From positions 868,001 through 932,000 of the forward strand of contig NZ_CP047898.1 in NCBI RefSeq assembly GCF_009911795.1: a stretch of DNA of 64,000 nucleotides. The letters are read 5' to 3'. How positions within the stretch are numbered: the first letter of the stretch is position 1; each line of letters begins with the position of its first letter. The notes beneath the pieces were generated by a model, which saw only the letters and a program-made list of their open reading frames with translations, was not told the DNA's origin and did not search any database. Both the position numbers and the translations under genes were made by a program. Positions 24,272 through 33,700 of the stretch are shown piece by piece. This DNA is from Pseudarthrobacter psychrotolerans (lineage in GTDB: Bacteria; Actinomycetota; Actinomycetes; Actinomycetales; Micrococcaceae).

Positions 24272-25485
24272 ATGCTGAAGATCGGGTTGACGGGCGGTAT
24301 CGCCTCAGGGAAGTCAGTGGTCGCGTCACGCCTCGCCGAGCTCGGTGCCGTGCTGGTGGACGCGGATGCGCTGGCCCGGCACGTGGTTGAACCGGGAACG
24401 CCGGGACTGGCCCGTGTGGTGGAAGCTTTTGGACCGGACATGCTCGACGCCGGGGGCCGGCTGGATCGGGCCAGGCTGGGTTCTGTGGTGTTCGGCAACC
24501 CGTCGCAGCTGGCCGTGCTGAACGGCATTGTCCACCCCTGGTCCGGGCCGCAGCGGCGGGCATCATTGCCACGGCCCCGGCCGGCGCCATTGTGGTCCAG
24601 GACATTCCACTGCTGGTGGAGACCGGTCAGGGCAGCGGCTTCCATCTGGTCCTTGTGGTGGACGCACCCGATGAGGTCAGGATCGGACGGATGATCGAAC
24701 ACCGAGGCATGACGGCCGAGGACGCCCGGTCGCGTATGGCGGCCCAGGCCTCGCGAGAGGCGCGGCTTGCTGCTGCTGACGTGGTCCTTGACAACTCCGG
24801 ATCGCTGGCGGACGTGACCGCGCAGGTGGACCGGCTGTGGACGGAGCGGCTGGTCCCGTTCGCGGATAATATCCGCCGCGGGGCCAGGGCGGCCAGGACC
24901 GGCACCGCAGTATTGTCTGCGCCGCAGGAGGACTGGGTGGCCCAGGCTGCACGGCTGGGATCCCGGATCACGGCCGCAGCACCGGATGACATTCTGGCGG
25001 TGGACCATATTGGCTCCACGGCCGTGCCGGGCCTGGCAGCCAAGGACGTGATCGACCTCCAGGTCACGGTGCCGGATCTCAACGCCGCTGACCGGATCGC
25101 ACCGCTGCTGGCGGCGGCGGGCTTCCCTGCCGTGCCGGGGGCCGGATTCGACACACCAAAACCGGCCGAGCCGGAGCCGGAGCGCTGGCAGAAGCGTTTT
25201 CATGCCAACTCGGACCCAGGCCGGGCCGTGAACCTGCACGTCCGGGCAGCCGGATCGCCCGGGTGGCGGTACGCGCTGCTCTTCCGCGACTGGCTCAGGA
25301 GCAATCCGGAGGCCGCCAGCCTGTACGGGGACCACAAGCGCGCCTTGGCCGAACTGTTTGCGAGTATCAACGGGACGCGGGCCTACGCGGAGGCGAAGGA
25401 GCCGTGGTTCACGGACGAAGCGTGGCCGCGCATGGCGGGCTGGGCTGCACGCACAGGCTGGGCGCCGCCGTCGTACATCCCCTGA
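24272..25485 (+). pseudogene. coaE: Dephospho-CoA kinase fused to a GrpB domain, frameshifted
   Basis: CoaE phosphorylates dephospho-CoA in the last step of CoA synthesis. The P-loop is [11 protein letters not shown] at residues 5-15, and the N-terminal frame runs to NGIVHP. The frame is then lost at the CCCC run 24535-24538 and resumes as VRAAAAGI in the next frame. One added C restores 404 residues. Residues 1-205 form the kinase ([20 protein letters not shown]). Residues 215-404 form a GrpB/UPF0157 nucleotidyltransferase-like domain with VDHIGSTAVPGLAAKDVIDLQV at its core (IGSTAVPGL). This fusion is normal in actinobacteria. The enzyme is essential, so a true null is unlikely and a sequence error is the better reading. 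Confidence 0.88.
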
Positions 25486-25552
25486 ACTCCTTGCCCCTGA
25501 GGCGGGTTGTTCGCCGGTAACTGATCCGGCTTCCACTGTCGGTCCCCGGTTG

Positions 25553-25558
25553 TAGATT
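25553..25558 (+). promoter_or_regulatory. -10 box of uvrB (leaderless)
   Basis: TAGATT ends six bases before ATG 25565. A weak TTCCAC at 25531-25536 is the only -35 candidate (16-base spacer). A second ATG at 25561 is out of frame. Confidence 0.5.
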
Positions 25559-25564
25559 AGATGC

Positions 25565-27663
25565 ATGAGCCTTGCCCAGGAGATCAACCGCGTTGTCGCT
25601 CCGTTTGAAGTCATCAGCGAGTTCCAGCCGGCAGGTGACCAGCCTGCTGCGATCACCGAACTGACGGAGCGGATCAGGAACGGCGAGAAGGACGTTGTCC
25701 TGCTGGGTGCCACCGGTACCGGCAAGAGCGCCACCACGGCCTGGCTCATCGAACAGGTCCAGCGGCCCACTTTGGTCATGGTACAGAACAAGACCCTGGC
25801 CGCCCAGCTCGCCAACGAATTCCGCGAACTGCTGCCCAACAACGCGGTGGAGTACTTCGTTTCGTACTACGACTACTACCAGCCAGAGGCGTACGTGGCG
25901 CAGACGGACACCTTCATTGAGAAGGACTCCTCCGTCAACGAGGAAGTGGAGCGGCTCCGCCACTCCGCCACCAACGCCCTGCTGACCCGCCGGGACGTGA
26001 TTGTGGTCGCCACAGTGTCCTGCATCTACGGCCTGGGCACGCCGGAAGAGTACATTGCCGGCATGGTCACGCTCCGCAAGGGGGCGCAGATGAACCGCGA
26101 CGACCTGCTCCGGAAATTCGTCTCCATGCAGTACGCGCGCAACGACATGGACTTCCACCGCGGCACGTTCAGGGTCCGCGGGGACACCGTGGAAATCATC
26201 CCGATGTACGAGGAACTGGCCATCCGGATCGAATTCTTCGGGGACGAGATTGAGAACATCCACACTCTCCATCCGCTGACCGGCGAACTGATCCGGGATG
26301 AAGAGGAAATGTACGTCTTCCCGGCCTCGCACTATGTGGCCGGGCCCGAGCGGATGGGCCGGGCCATCAAGCGGATCGAGGACGAACTCGCCGAACGCCT
26401 TGCCGTCCTGGAAGGCCAGAACAAGCTGGTGGAAGCCCAACGGCTCCGGATGCGCACCACCTACGACCTCGAAATGATGCAGCAAATGGGCTTCTGCAAC
26501 GGCATCGAAAACTACTCGTCGCACATTGACGGCCGCGCCCGCGGGACCGCTCCGCACTGCCTTATCGACTACTTCCCGGACGACTTCCTGCTGGTGATCG
26601 ACGAATCCCACGTCACCGTGCCGCAGATCGGCGCCATGTACGAGGGCGACATGTCACGCAAGCGGAACCTCGTGGACTTTGGCTTCCGCCTGCCGTCGGC
26701 CATGGACAACCGCCCGCTCAAATGGGACGAATTCCTCCAACGCGTAGGCCAGACGGTCTACCTGTCCGCCACCCCGGCAAGTACGAACTTGGCAAGTCCG
26801 ACGGCTTTGTGCAGCAGATCATCCGGCCCACCGGGCTGATCGACCCTGAGGTGGTGGTCAAGCCCACCAAGGGCCAGATCGATGACCTCCTGGGCGAGAT
26901 CAAGACCCGCACAGCAAAAAACGAACGCGTCCTGGTCACCACACTGACCAAGCGGATGGCGGAGGACCTCACCGACTACCTGCTGGGCCACGGCATCAAG
27001 GTCGAATACCTGCACTCGGACGTGGACACCCTTCGACGGGTTGAACTGCTCCGGGAACTCCGGATGGGTGTCTTCGACGTCCTGGTGGGCATCAACCTGC
27101 TCCGGGAAGGGCTGGACCTGCCCGAGGTCTCCCTTGTGAGCATCCTGGATGCGGACAAGGAAGGCTTCCTGCGCTCTGCGACGTCGCTCATCCAGACCAT
27201 CGGCCGCGCCGCCCGCAACGTCTCCGGCGAGGTCCACATGTACGCGGACCGCATCACCGACTCGATGGCCAAGGCTATCGACGAGACCAACCGGCGCCGC
27301 GCCATCCAGGTGGCCTACAACACGGAACGGGGCATTGATCCGCAGCCGCTGCGGAAGAAGATTGCCGACATTACCGACCAGCTGGCCAAGGAAGACGCCG
27401 ACACCCAGGAGCTGCTCAACAACAACCGGCTGGCCAAGGGCGCAAAGCGTGGCAAGTCTGCGGCAAAGGGCGCGGCACAGGTCCGCAAGGACGGCCTCGC
27501 CGCGGCACCGGCCGAAGACCTTGTGGGTCTCATAGAACAGCTGACCGAACAGATGCACGGCGCTGCCGCCGAACTACAGTTCGAGCTGGCCGCGCGGATC
27601 CGGGACGAGGTCAGTGACCTAAAGAAGGAGCTCCGCCAGATGCAGGCGGCCGGCCACGCATAG
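25565..27663 (+). pseudogene. uvrB: Excinuclease ABC subunit B, frameshifted
   Basis: UvrB is the damage-verifying helicase-like subunit of nucleotide excision repair. Walker A is [13 protein letters not shown] at about residues 45-57. The beta-hairpin [20 protein letters not shown] (shortened: [10 protein letters not shown]) and the helicase motif DESHVT are intact. After YLSATP the frame is lost at the CCCC run 26772-26775 and picks up at [11 protein letters not shown]. One added C/G gives 699 residues, the usual length. Motifs QTIGRAARN and a C-terminal UVR domain ([23 protein letters not shown] region) are present. The perfect match on both sides of the break argues for a sequence error. 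Confidence 0.93.
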
Positions 27664-27705
27664 GCCAGGCCGTGGCGGGGAGGGGACGCACTCTGTCAGG
27701 GCATG

Positions 27706-27736
27706 TTCCCGCATGCGGGAATGCCTACTGTACAGT
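27706..27736. promoter_or_regulatory. Inverted repeats between uvrB and the terC riboswitch
   Basis: TTCCCGCATGCGGGAA (27706-27721) is a perfect palindrome and may form the hairpin ending uvrB transcription, though no T tract follows. ACTGTACAGT (27727-27736) is a second palindrome, immediately before the riboswitch. It contains a TACAGT that would fit a -10 box for transcription starting near 27743. Promoter, operator or terminator roles cannot be separated by eye. Confidence 0.4.
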
Positions 27737-27742
27737 TAACGT

Positions 27743-27864
27743 CACGTAGGGGAGTATCCCGAGCGCTACGATCGTCAACACGCCAAGCACAGTTGCTTGG
27801 CCGGGCGTAGCGGGCCGCCATTTCAGCACCAAGTGCACAGGCTGGCCGGAGAGACTTACACCAT
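27743..27864 (+). promoter_or_regulatory. yybP-ykoY manganese riboswitch upstream of terC
   Basis: The 5' conserved segment GTAGGGGAGTA (from 27746) and the 3' segment CCGGAGAGACTTACACC (27847-27863) are the two hallmark strands of the yybP-ykoY fold (RF00080). GTAGG pairs with CTTAC to close the P1 stem. An internal hairpin CCAAGCA-CAGT-TGCTTGG lies at 27783-27800. The class senses Mn2+ and commonly sits before TerC-family exporters, as here. The following 28 bases hold no obvious terminator, so control may act on translation. Confidence 0.82.
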
Positions 27865-27891
27865 TTCTCTGTACCCTGCGAAAGGCTACCC

Positions 27892-28920
27892 GTGCCCGAA
27901 TTACCCGTGTGGTTCGAGGTCGGCTCACTTGTCGTCCTTGGCCTGATCCTCCTCATCGACCTTCTTCTGGTCGTCCGGCGTCCCCATGAACCTTCCATGA
28001 AGGAAGCCGGCCTGTGGGTTGCGTTCTACGTCTCCCTTGCCCTGCTGTTCGCCGGGGTCATGTTCTTCTTTACCGGTGCCGAGTTCGGCGGCCAGTTCGT
28101 GGCCGGCTGGGTCACCGAGTACAGCCTCAGCATCGACAACCTGTTTGTCTTCATCATCATCATGGCCCGCTTCTCCGTGCCCCGTAAGTACCAGCAGGAA
28201 GTCCTGATGGTGGGCATCATCATCGCCCTGATCCTGCGCGGCATCTTCATCCTCCTCGGCGCCATTGTGATCGAACAGTTCAGCTGGGTGTTCTACATCT
28301 TCGGTGCGTTCCTGCTCTGGACCGCCTGGAAGCAGGCCCAGGACGAAGGTGAGGACGAAGAAGACAAGGAAAACCCGCTCATCGCCCGGATCCGCAAGTT
28401 CATCCCCATGTCGGAGAAGTACGACGGCGGCAATCTGCGCACCACTGTGGACGGCAAGAAGGTCTTCACCCCGATGCTGATTGTGTTCATCACCATCGGC
28501 CTGACCGACCTCCTCTTCGCCGTGGACTCGATTCCCGCGATCTTCGGCCTGACGCAGAGCCCTTTCATCGTCTTCACCGCCAACCTGTTCGCCCTGATGG
28601 GTCTGCGCCAGCTGTACTTCCTGCTGGGTGGGCTGATGAACCGACTGATCTACCTGAAGCACGCGCTGTCCTTCATCCTGGCGTTCATCGGTGTGAAGCT
28701 GGTGCTCCACGCCATGCACGTGAACGAACTGCCGTTCATCAACGGCGGTAACCACATCGAATGGGCCCCGGAGATTCCGACATTCGTCTCCCTTGCCGTC
28801 ATCGTGGGCACCATCATCGTTGCCGTGGTTGCCAGCCTCATGAGCTCCAAGGCAAAGACGGCCCACCTGGACCCCCGCCTCGAGGAAGACTCCAAGAAGA
28901 GCCTCAGCGACGCCGAGTAG
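27892..28920 (+). CDS. TerC-family manganese exporter-like membrane protein
   Basis: This 342-residue protein has about nine membrane helices. The TerC/Alx motifs are SIDNLFVFIIIMARF (residues about 78-92) and FAVDSIPAIFGLTQ (about 206-219), each with an acidic residue in a helix. A charged loop at about 145-180 (GEDEEDKEN) separates the two halves. TerC/Alx/MeeF relatives export Mn2+ or help load metals into exported proteins. The upstream manganese riboswitch strongly supports a manganese role. The start is GTG 27892. Confidence 0.92.
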   Translation: MPELPVWFEVGSLVVLGLILLIDLLLVVRRPHEPSMKEAGLWVAFYVSLALLFAGVMFFFTGAEFGGQFVAGWVTEYSLSIDNLFVFIIIMARFSVPRKYQQEVLMVGIIIALILRGIFILLGAIVIEQFSWVFYIFGAFLLWTAWKQAQDEGEDEEDKENPLIARIRKFIPMSEKYDGGNLRTTVDGKKVFTPMLIVFITIGLTDLLFAVDSIPAIFGLTQSPFIVFTANLFALMGLRQLYFLLGGLMNRLIYLKHALSFILAFIGVKLVLHAMHVNELPFINGGNHIEWAPEIPTFVSLAVIVGTIIVAVVASLMSSKAKTAHLDPRLEEDSKKSLSDAE

Positions 28921-28943
28921 GCGCTCCTAAGCACTGCAGGTTC

Positions 28944-28976
28944 AGCAATCCCGGCCGCCGTGCGGCCGGGATTGCT
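28944..28976 (+). terminator. Rho-independent terminator after terC
   Basis: AGCAATCCCGGCCGC pairs exactly with GCGGCCGGGATTGCT across a CGT loop, followed by GGCTTTAAGG. It lies 23 bases after the terC stop. Confidence 0.85.
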
Positions 28977-29015
28977 GGCTTTAAGGAACGCCTGCAGTAG
29001 CGACCGGCCGGGGAC

Positions 29016-29021
29016 TATGCT
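29016..29021 (+). promoter_or_regulatory. -10 box of the MFS gene (leaderless)
   Basis: TATGCT ends six bases before ATG 29028, with no ribosome site between. Confidence 0.5.
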
Positions 29022-29027
29022 CGGACC

Positions 29028-30431
29028 ATGGCCCGCATCCTGATGACGGAACGAGGAGTGCGCCAGGTGCAGCGGCGCACTGTGGTGTTGTTGAGCGCGG
29101 CCCAGGTGTTCGGTGGCATCGGCACCGGAGCCACGGTTTCCATTGGTTCCATCCTGGCTGTGGAGCTATCAGGTTCAAGTGTGTGGGCGGGTGCCGTGGC
29201 CACCGTTATGACGTTGGGGGCCGCGCTGACAGCCCTTCCCCTTGCTTCGCTGGCGGAGCGTCGGGGCCGCCGGGCCGGACAGGTCACGGGGCTGTCCGCC
29301 GCCCTGGCCGGCACCGTGCTGATAGTGCTTTCGGTGGTGTCCGGCTTGTTCGTCCTGCTGGTGCTGGGGGCGGTGGGCATCGGGGTGGGCACCGCTGCCA
29401 GCCTGCAGGCACGCTTCGCCGCCGTCGACCTTGCAGATGCTGAACACCGCGGCAGGGCGCTGTCCGCTGTTGTGTGGGCTGTGACGGTCGGCGCCGTGGC
29501 CGGACCCAACCTGATCCAACCTGGCACCGTTGTGGGCCAGGCCCTCGGCCTGCCGCCGGTCGCCGGACCCTTCGTGATCTCCGCAGCCGGACTCCTGCTG
29601 GCTATCGTGCTGCTCTTCGCCGGCCTCAGGCCCGACCCGCTCCTGCTTGCACGGGAAATCGCGGCCCAGGAGACCGCCGCGCAGCCGGCTGGCGGGAAGA
29701 CCCAGGGCACGCCGCCAACTCCGGCCAACCAGCAAGGCACCAACGCGCGCAACGCAGGCGGAGGATCGCTTGCCCGCGGGCTGCGGGCAATCCGACAGTC
29801 CAGGGCGTCCTGGCTGGCGCTTGCCGCCGTCGTCGGAGCGCACGCCGTGATGGTGGGCGTGATGTCCATGACCCCGCTGCATTTGCAGGAACTTGTGGCC
29901 GGGCCGGGTTCCACCCATGCCGGCCACGCCGCCTCCGGCGATGTCCTGGTGATCATCGGATTCACCATCTCGCTGCATATCGCCGGCATGTTCGCGTTGT
30001 CGCCGGTTATGGGCTGGCTGACTGACAAGGCGGGCAGGACAGAGACCATCATGATCGGCTTCGCCACGCTCATCGCTGCCGTCGTTGTCGCCGGATTCGG
30101 CCAGACATCCACCGTGGCAGTGGCCGTGGGACTTGTCCTGCTGGGCATGGGCTGGTCTGCGGCCACCATATCCGGCTCCACGCTGCTGGCGGAGAGCGTC
30201 CCGCAGGAGTCCCGTGTGGTGGTCCAAGGTGTATCGGACATGCTGATGGGCGCCGCCGGCGCAGTGGGCGGGGCAACCTCCGGCCTGATCCTCAGCTGGG
30301 CCGGCTACCTGGGACTGAACATGGCAGGCGGCCTGGTGGGAGCTGGGGTGCTGACCGCCGCCGTTATTGTCCTTGTGGCACGTCGCCGCAGCCCCGCCGC
30401 TGGCTCAGCCACCGGCTCAGCTGCCCGCTGA
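29028..30431 (+). CDS. MFS transporter (drug-efflux-like)
   Basis: This 467-residue major facilitator has about 12 helices. The N-terminal half has an A-motif-like loop LASLAERRGRRAGQ after helix 2. A long hydrophilic central loop (about residues 215-250, rich in Gln, Thr and Asn) divides the halves. The matching loop in the second half is GWLTDKAGRTETIM. It most resembles multidrug or metabolite exporters; the substrate is unknown. Its 3' end overlaps the convergent hydrolase gene by 15 bases. Confidence 0.83.
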   Translation: MARILMTERGVRQVQRRTVVLLSAAQVFGGIGTGATVSIGSILAVELSGSSVWAGAVATVMTLGAALTALPLASLAERRGRRAGQVTGLSAALAGTVLIVLSVVSGLFVLLVLGAVGIGVGTAASLQARFAAVDLADAEHRGRALSAVVWAVTVGAVAGPNLIQPGTVVGQALGLPPVAGPFVISAAGLLLAIVLLFAGLRPDPLLLAREIAAQETAAQPAGGKTQGTPPTPANQQGTNARNAGGGSLARGLRAIRQSRASWLALAAVVGAHAVMVGVMSMTPLHLQELVAGPGSTHAGHAASGDVLVIIGFTISLHIAGMFALSPVMGWLTDKAGRTETIMIGFATLIAAVVVAGFGQTSTVAVAVGLVLLGMGWSAATISGSTLLAESVPQESRVVVQGVSDMLMGAAGAVGGATSGLILSWAGYLGLNMAGGLVGAGVLTAAVIVLVARRRSPAAGSATGSAAR

Positions 30432-31796
30432 GACGGCAGCCGAGCGCACCATGCCCAGCAGGCGCCCGAAAATGGCCTCGCCGTCGTCGGCTATGCCGTC
30501 ATGGTGGAAGTCGGCCGTCTCCCATACCTGGAGACCGCGTACTGCGGCCGCCGTTTCCAGGGAGAGTCTGCGGTCCACATATATGTCGTCGCGGTAGACA
30601 GCGGCGGCTGCCGGCACGCCGTTCGCGGCCAGCTGCGTGCGGTCATACAGCGGTTTCCAGTCCGTCTTGGCAGCCAGCAGCCGGGCCACGTGCCGCAGCG
30701 GCACCAAGGCTGCATCCTGCTCGAAGTACCACGGGTACACCATCTCGCCTGTCAGCAGCAGCGGCTCCGCATCCGGTTGGAATGCCGGATTTTCCTGCAG
30801 CACCCGCCAGGCAGCCCAGTCGGTCGCCTGTCCCTGCCCGTAGATGGACTCATGCAGCAGGGCATAGAGGGGGTTCGTCAGGCGGGACACAATGCCCTGG
30901 ACTTGCTCCAGGAAGGCATCGGAGAGCCTGTGCCCCTGCGATGTCTCGGTGAAAGCGTCCTCCAGCAGGTAGTGGAGGCCGTCCACCCGGGTGTTTCCGC
31001 CCAGGAAGGAGCCCACCATCTGGAACCGTTCCGCTGTGAGCCGGCCGCCGTCGGGAAGGAACTCCTCGATCTGCCGAAGATGCGATGCGATCGCGTTCAC
31101 GGTCCGGCGGTCCTCCGGATACCAGCTGAAGTATTCTGTGTTGCGTGCCGCAACGCGCGCGAACGTGGCGCGGTAGACGTCGTCGGCGTGGCCTGCGAGC
31201 GGCGCCAGCCCGCCCGTAATGAGGGCTTCCTTCAGCCCGTCCGGGGCAAAGGACAGGTACGTCAGCGCGCAGAATCCGCCGTAGCTTTGGCCGTAGATGC
31301 TCCAGGGATCGGAGCCGAGCGCCGCACGGATGAGCTCCGCGTCGGCCACGATGGAATCCGCACGGAAATGTTCAAGGTACGCAGCCTGTGCTTCGGCCGT
31401 TCCACGCGCCGGCAGCGTGTTCCGGTCAATGGGGGTCGAAAGCCCGGTGCCGCGCTGGTCCAGCATCAGGATCCGGAAGTCCCGGGCCGCCGCCTTGCTC
31501 CAGCCGTTCAGCGACGCCAGCCGGTTTCCGCGGCCGCCCGGCCCGCCCTGGAGGAACAGCAGCCAGGGAAGCTGTTCTGCTTCAGCCTGGGTATGGGCAG
31601 ACGAGACGTATTCTCGGGCGAAGACGGTGATGGTCTCGGCGGCGCCGTCGCCGCTCCCTGGCGCGAAGTGGTCCAAGGGCACGGTGAAGTAGTGCTCGGC
31701 GGTGCGCATGCCCCGGAATTCGTGGCGGGCCTTCACAAAATGCCGTACAGGGGTCCGCGTCTGCGTGGTGTGGGTGGAAGCCTCGCGCTCAGCCAC
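30417..31796 (-). CDS. Alpha/beta hydrolase, proline iminopeptidase-like
   Basis: This is an S33-type hydrolase of about 459 residues. The oxyanion-hole motif is LQGGPGG, the nucleophile elbow is GQSYGG, and RILMLDQRGTGLST precedes it. A helical cap lies at about residues 210-330. The family releases N-terminal proline or acts on similar amides and esters. I start it at GTG 31796, eight bases inside the end of the upstream GNAT gene, since no ribosome site decides among several candidates (ATG 31823, GTG 31796, ATG 31709). The downstream one (31709) would still keep the full catalytic domain. Confidence 0.82.
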   Translation of the reverse strand: MAEREASTHTTQTRTPVRHFVKARHEFRGMRTAEHYFTVPLDHFAPGSGDGAAETITVFAREYVSSAHTQAEAEQLPWLLFLQGGPGGRGNRLASLNGWSKAAARDFRILMLDQRGTGLSTPIDRNTLPARGTAEAQAAYLEHFRADSIVADAELIRAALGSDPWSIYGQSYGGFCALTYLSFAPDGLKEALITGGLAPLAGHADDVYRATFARVAARNTEYFSWYPEDRRTVNAIASHLRQIEEFLPDGGRLTAERFQMVGSFLGGNTRVDGLHYLLEDAFTETSQGHRLSDAFLEQVQGIVSRLTNPLYALLHESIYGQGQATDWAAWRVLQENPAFQPDAEPLLLTGEMVYPWYFEQDAALVPLRHVARLLAAKTDWKPLYDRTQLAANGVPAAAAVYRDDIYVDRRLSLETAAAVRGLQVWETADFHHDGIADDGEAIFGRLLGMVRSAAVSAGS

Positions 31797-32289
31797 GGAT
31801 GGACGCTGCCGTCCTGGTGCCAAAGCTCTCCAGCGCGTCGCCGGTCAGCCGGAACGTGGACCAGCCATCCAGGGGACAGGCGCCGAGGCTGCGGTAGAAG
31901 TTGATGGACGGCTCGTTCCAGTCCAGGACGCTCCACTCAACCCGGGCGTAGCCGTTGTCGACGGCGGTGGCGGCCAGGTGCTTCAGCAGTGCCTTGCCGT
32001 GGCCCTCGCCCCGGGCGTCCGGGCTGACGTAGAGGTCTTCCAGGTAGATACCGTGGACGCCTTCCCACGTGGAGTAGTTCAGGAACCAGAGGGCGAAGCC
32101 CTGGACCTCGCCTGCAGTGTTCTCAGCCATCGTGGCAAACACGCGTGGGTTCTCGCCGAACAGGACCTCAGCCAGCATTTCGGGGGTGTTGCGGACCGCG
32201 TCCGGTTCCTTCTCGTAGATGGCCAGTTCGTGGATCATCTGCAGGATGGCGGGGACGTCTTGCCGGGTGGCGGGGCGGATTACACTCAT
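31789..32289 (-). CDS. GNAT-family acetyltransferase (diamine N-acetyltransferase-like)
   Basis: This 166-residue GNAT protein begins SVIRPATRQDVPAIL. Its core motif is LYVSPDARGEGHGKALL (acetyl-CoA loop RGEGHG), followed by WSVLDWNEPSINFYRSLGA. The last motif, with WNxPxxxFYxxLG, matches spermidine/spermine (SAT-like) and related acetyltransferases. The substrate is unproven. It overlaps the peptidase start, so they form an operon. The promoter is predicted leaderless. Confidence 0.87.
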   Translation of the reverse strand: MSVIRPATRQDVPAILQMIHELAIYEKEPDAVRNTPEMLAEVLFGENPRVFATMAENTAGEVQGFALWFLNYSTWEGVHGIYLEDLYVSPDARGEGHGKALLKHLAATAVDNGYARVEWSVLDWNEPSINFYRSLGACPLDGWSTFRLTGDALESFGTRTAASIRG

Positions 32290-32295
32290 GGTCCG

Positions 32296-32301
32296 AGTTT
32301 A
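32296..32301 (-). promoter_or_regulatory. -10 box of the GNAT gene (leaderless)
   Basis: TAAACT on the minus strand, six bases from the ATG at 32289. Confidence 0.45.
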
Positions 32302-32319
32302 CTAGCGGGGCCGTGATCC

Positions 32320-33689
32320 CTACTGCCAGCGAAGCTGCGAAGTCCCGTAGCGGACAGGTCCACTGCTGTACTCAAGCGGCACACCGGCCGCCATGATGGG
32401 CGGCCCAACATACCGCAGGCGGCCGTAGGGGCTGTCCATCACGCGGAAGTCCGGTTCAGGCAGGGAAGCACCGTGGCCGGCCAATGCGGGGAGCCGGAAC
32501 AATTCTTCAGCGGTGCGGGCCAGGGAAAGCCGGGCCGCGCCGCCACGTCCGCTTCGGAGCCGTTCGGCCAGCAAGGCAAGTGCCGCCGCCGCGAGGCCAT
32601 ATCCGGTGGCATGATCCAGCGCCTGCACAGGAAGCGCCCCGGGCTGCCACCCGTCATCAGCCGTCCGGCCGTACCGTTCGGCAATGCCGGAGGCGGCCTG
32701 TACCAGGCTGTCGAAACCGCGCCGGCCGTTCCAGGGGCCGCCGCTGCCCCACGCGCCGAGGGTGACCACCACGAGGTCGGGCCGGGCAAGCAACATGGGC
32801 TCGGGGGCAAGCCCGAAACGGTCCAGCCCGCCGTCGCGGTAACCCGTGACCACCACATCGGCAGACTCCATAAGATGCCTGACTGTATCCATGGCTTCAG
32901 GATCCCGGAGGTCCGCCTCCGCGCTGCGCTTGTCAAAGCCGGAGTCAACGAACACATCGCTCAGCTCCGGAAGCTGGGGCGGGTCGATGCGCAGGACGTC
33001 CGCGCCCAGGGCGCCCAGCAGGCGCGTGGCCGTGGGACCGGCAATGACGCGCGTCAGGTCGAGCACCTTGAGCCCGGTCAGGGCCTAAGGGGAACTACCG
33101 ACGGAACCCACCGGGAGAGCTGCTGACTTCCACTGGCTGCCGTTGGCGGACGGGAGACTCTGATCCACGGCCCGGCGCTGGCCGTCCCATACATTGGGGT
33201 CGCGACCCACTCGTCCCGCGTGCGCACTGCAGCAGCGACACCGTTGTTTGCCGTGATGGCAGCTTCCGCTGCCAAGGACGTCATTCTTAGCAGGGCGTGT
33301 TCCAAGCCCTGTGGCGTGCTGACGGAGAGTGCCGCCATCAGCCGGGCTGCGTGGTGGGGATAGTTGGCGTGCAGACGGATCCAGCCGTCCGACGTGCGCC
33401 GAAAGCCGGACGTCGGAGCGAATCCTTCCGGTTTCACCCCCGAGATCCGCAGGTGTCCAAGCGAATCGAAGGACGCTGCCGTGGCTCCGGATGCCAGCGA
33501 GTACCTCCCCGGCACACCAACCAGTGCGTTCAGCGACGTCGCTGCTGCCTGGACCGCCCCCAAGGCCAGCCCCTCGACGTCCAGCGGGCCGTTCCACCAC
33601 TGCCGTGGACCGTCGGAGGGTGCCACGGGCTGGTCCTTCAGGGCTTCCAAAACCCGGAGGCCGCCGGTCAGGTCGGGGACGGAGTCCAT
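32320..33689 (-). pseudogene. Class III (CaiB/BaiF) CoA-transferase, frameshifted
   Basis: The first frame runs from ATG 33689 to a stop at 33078. The second carries LKVLDLTRVIAGPTATRLLG, the typical start-of-domain motif of CaiB/BaiF CoA-transferases, and runs to 32320. In the second frame a TAG lies just upstream, so the missing base must be in the GGGCC block at 33081-33085. Restoring it reads VVPLRALTGLKVLDL and gives 456 residues. The second part contains GFDSLVQAASG and a glycine loop typical of the family. The acid substrate is unknown. A TAGGCT box sits eight bases before the ATG. Confidence 0.85.
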
Positions 33690-33700
33690 GGGGTCAGAGC

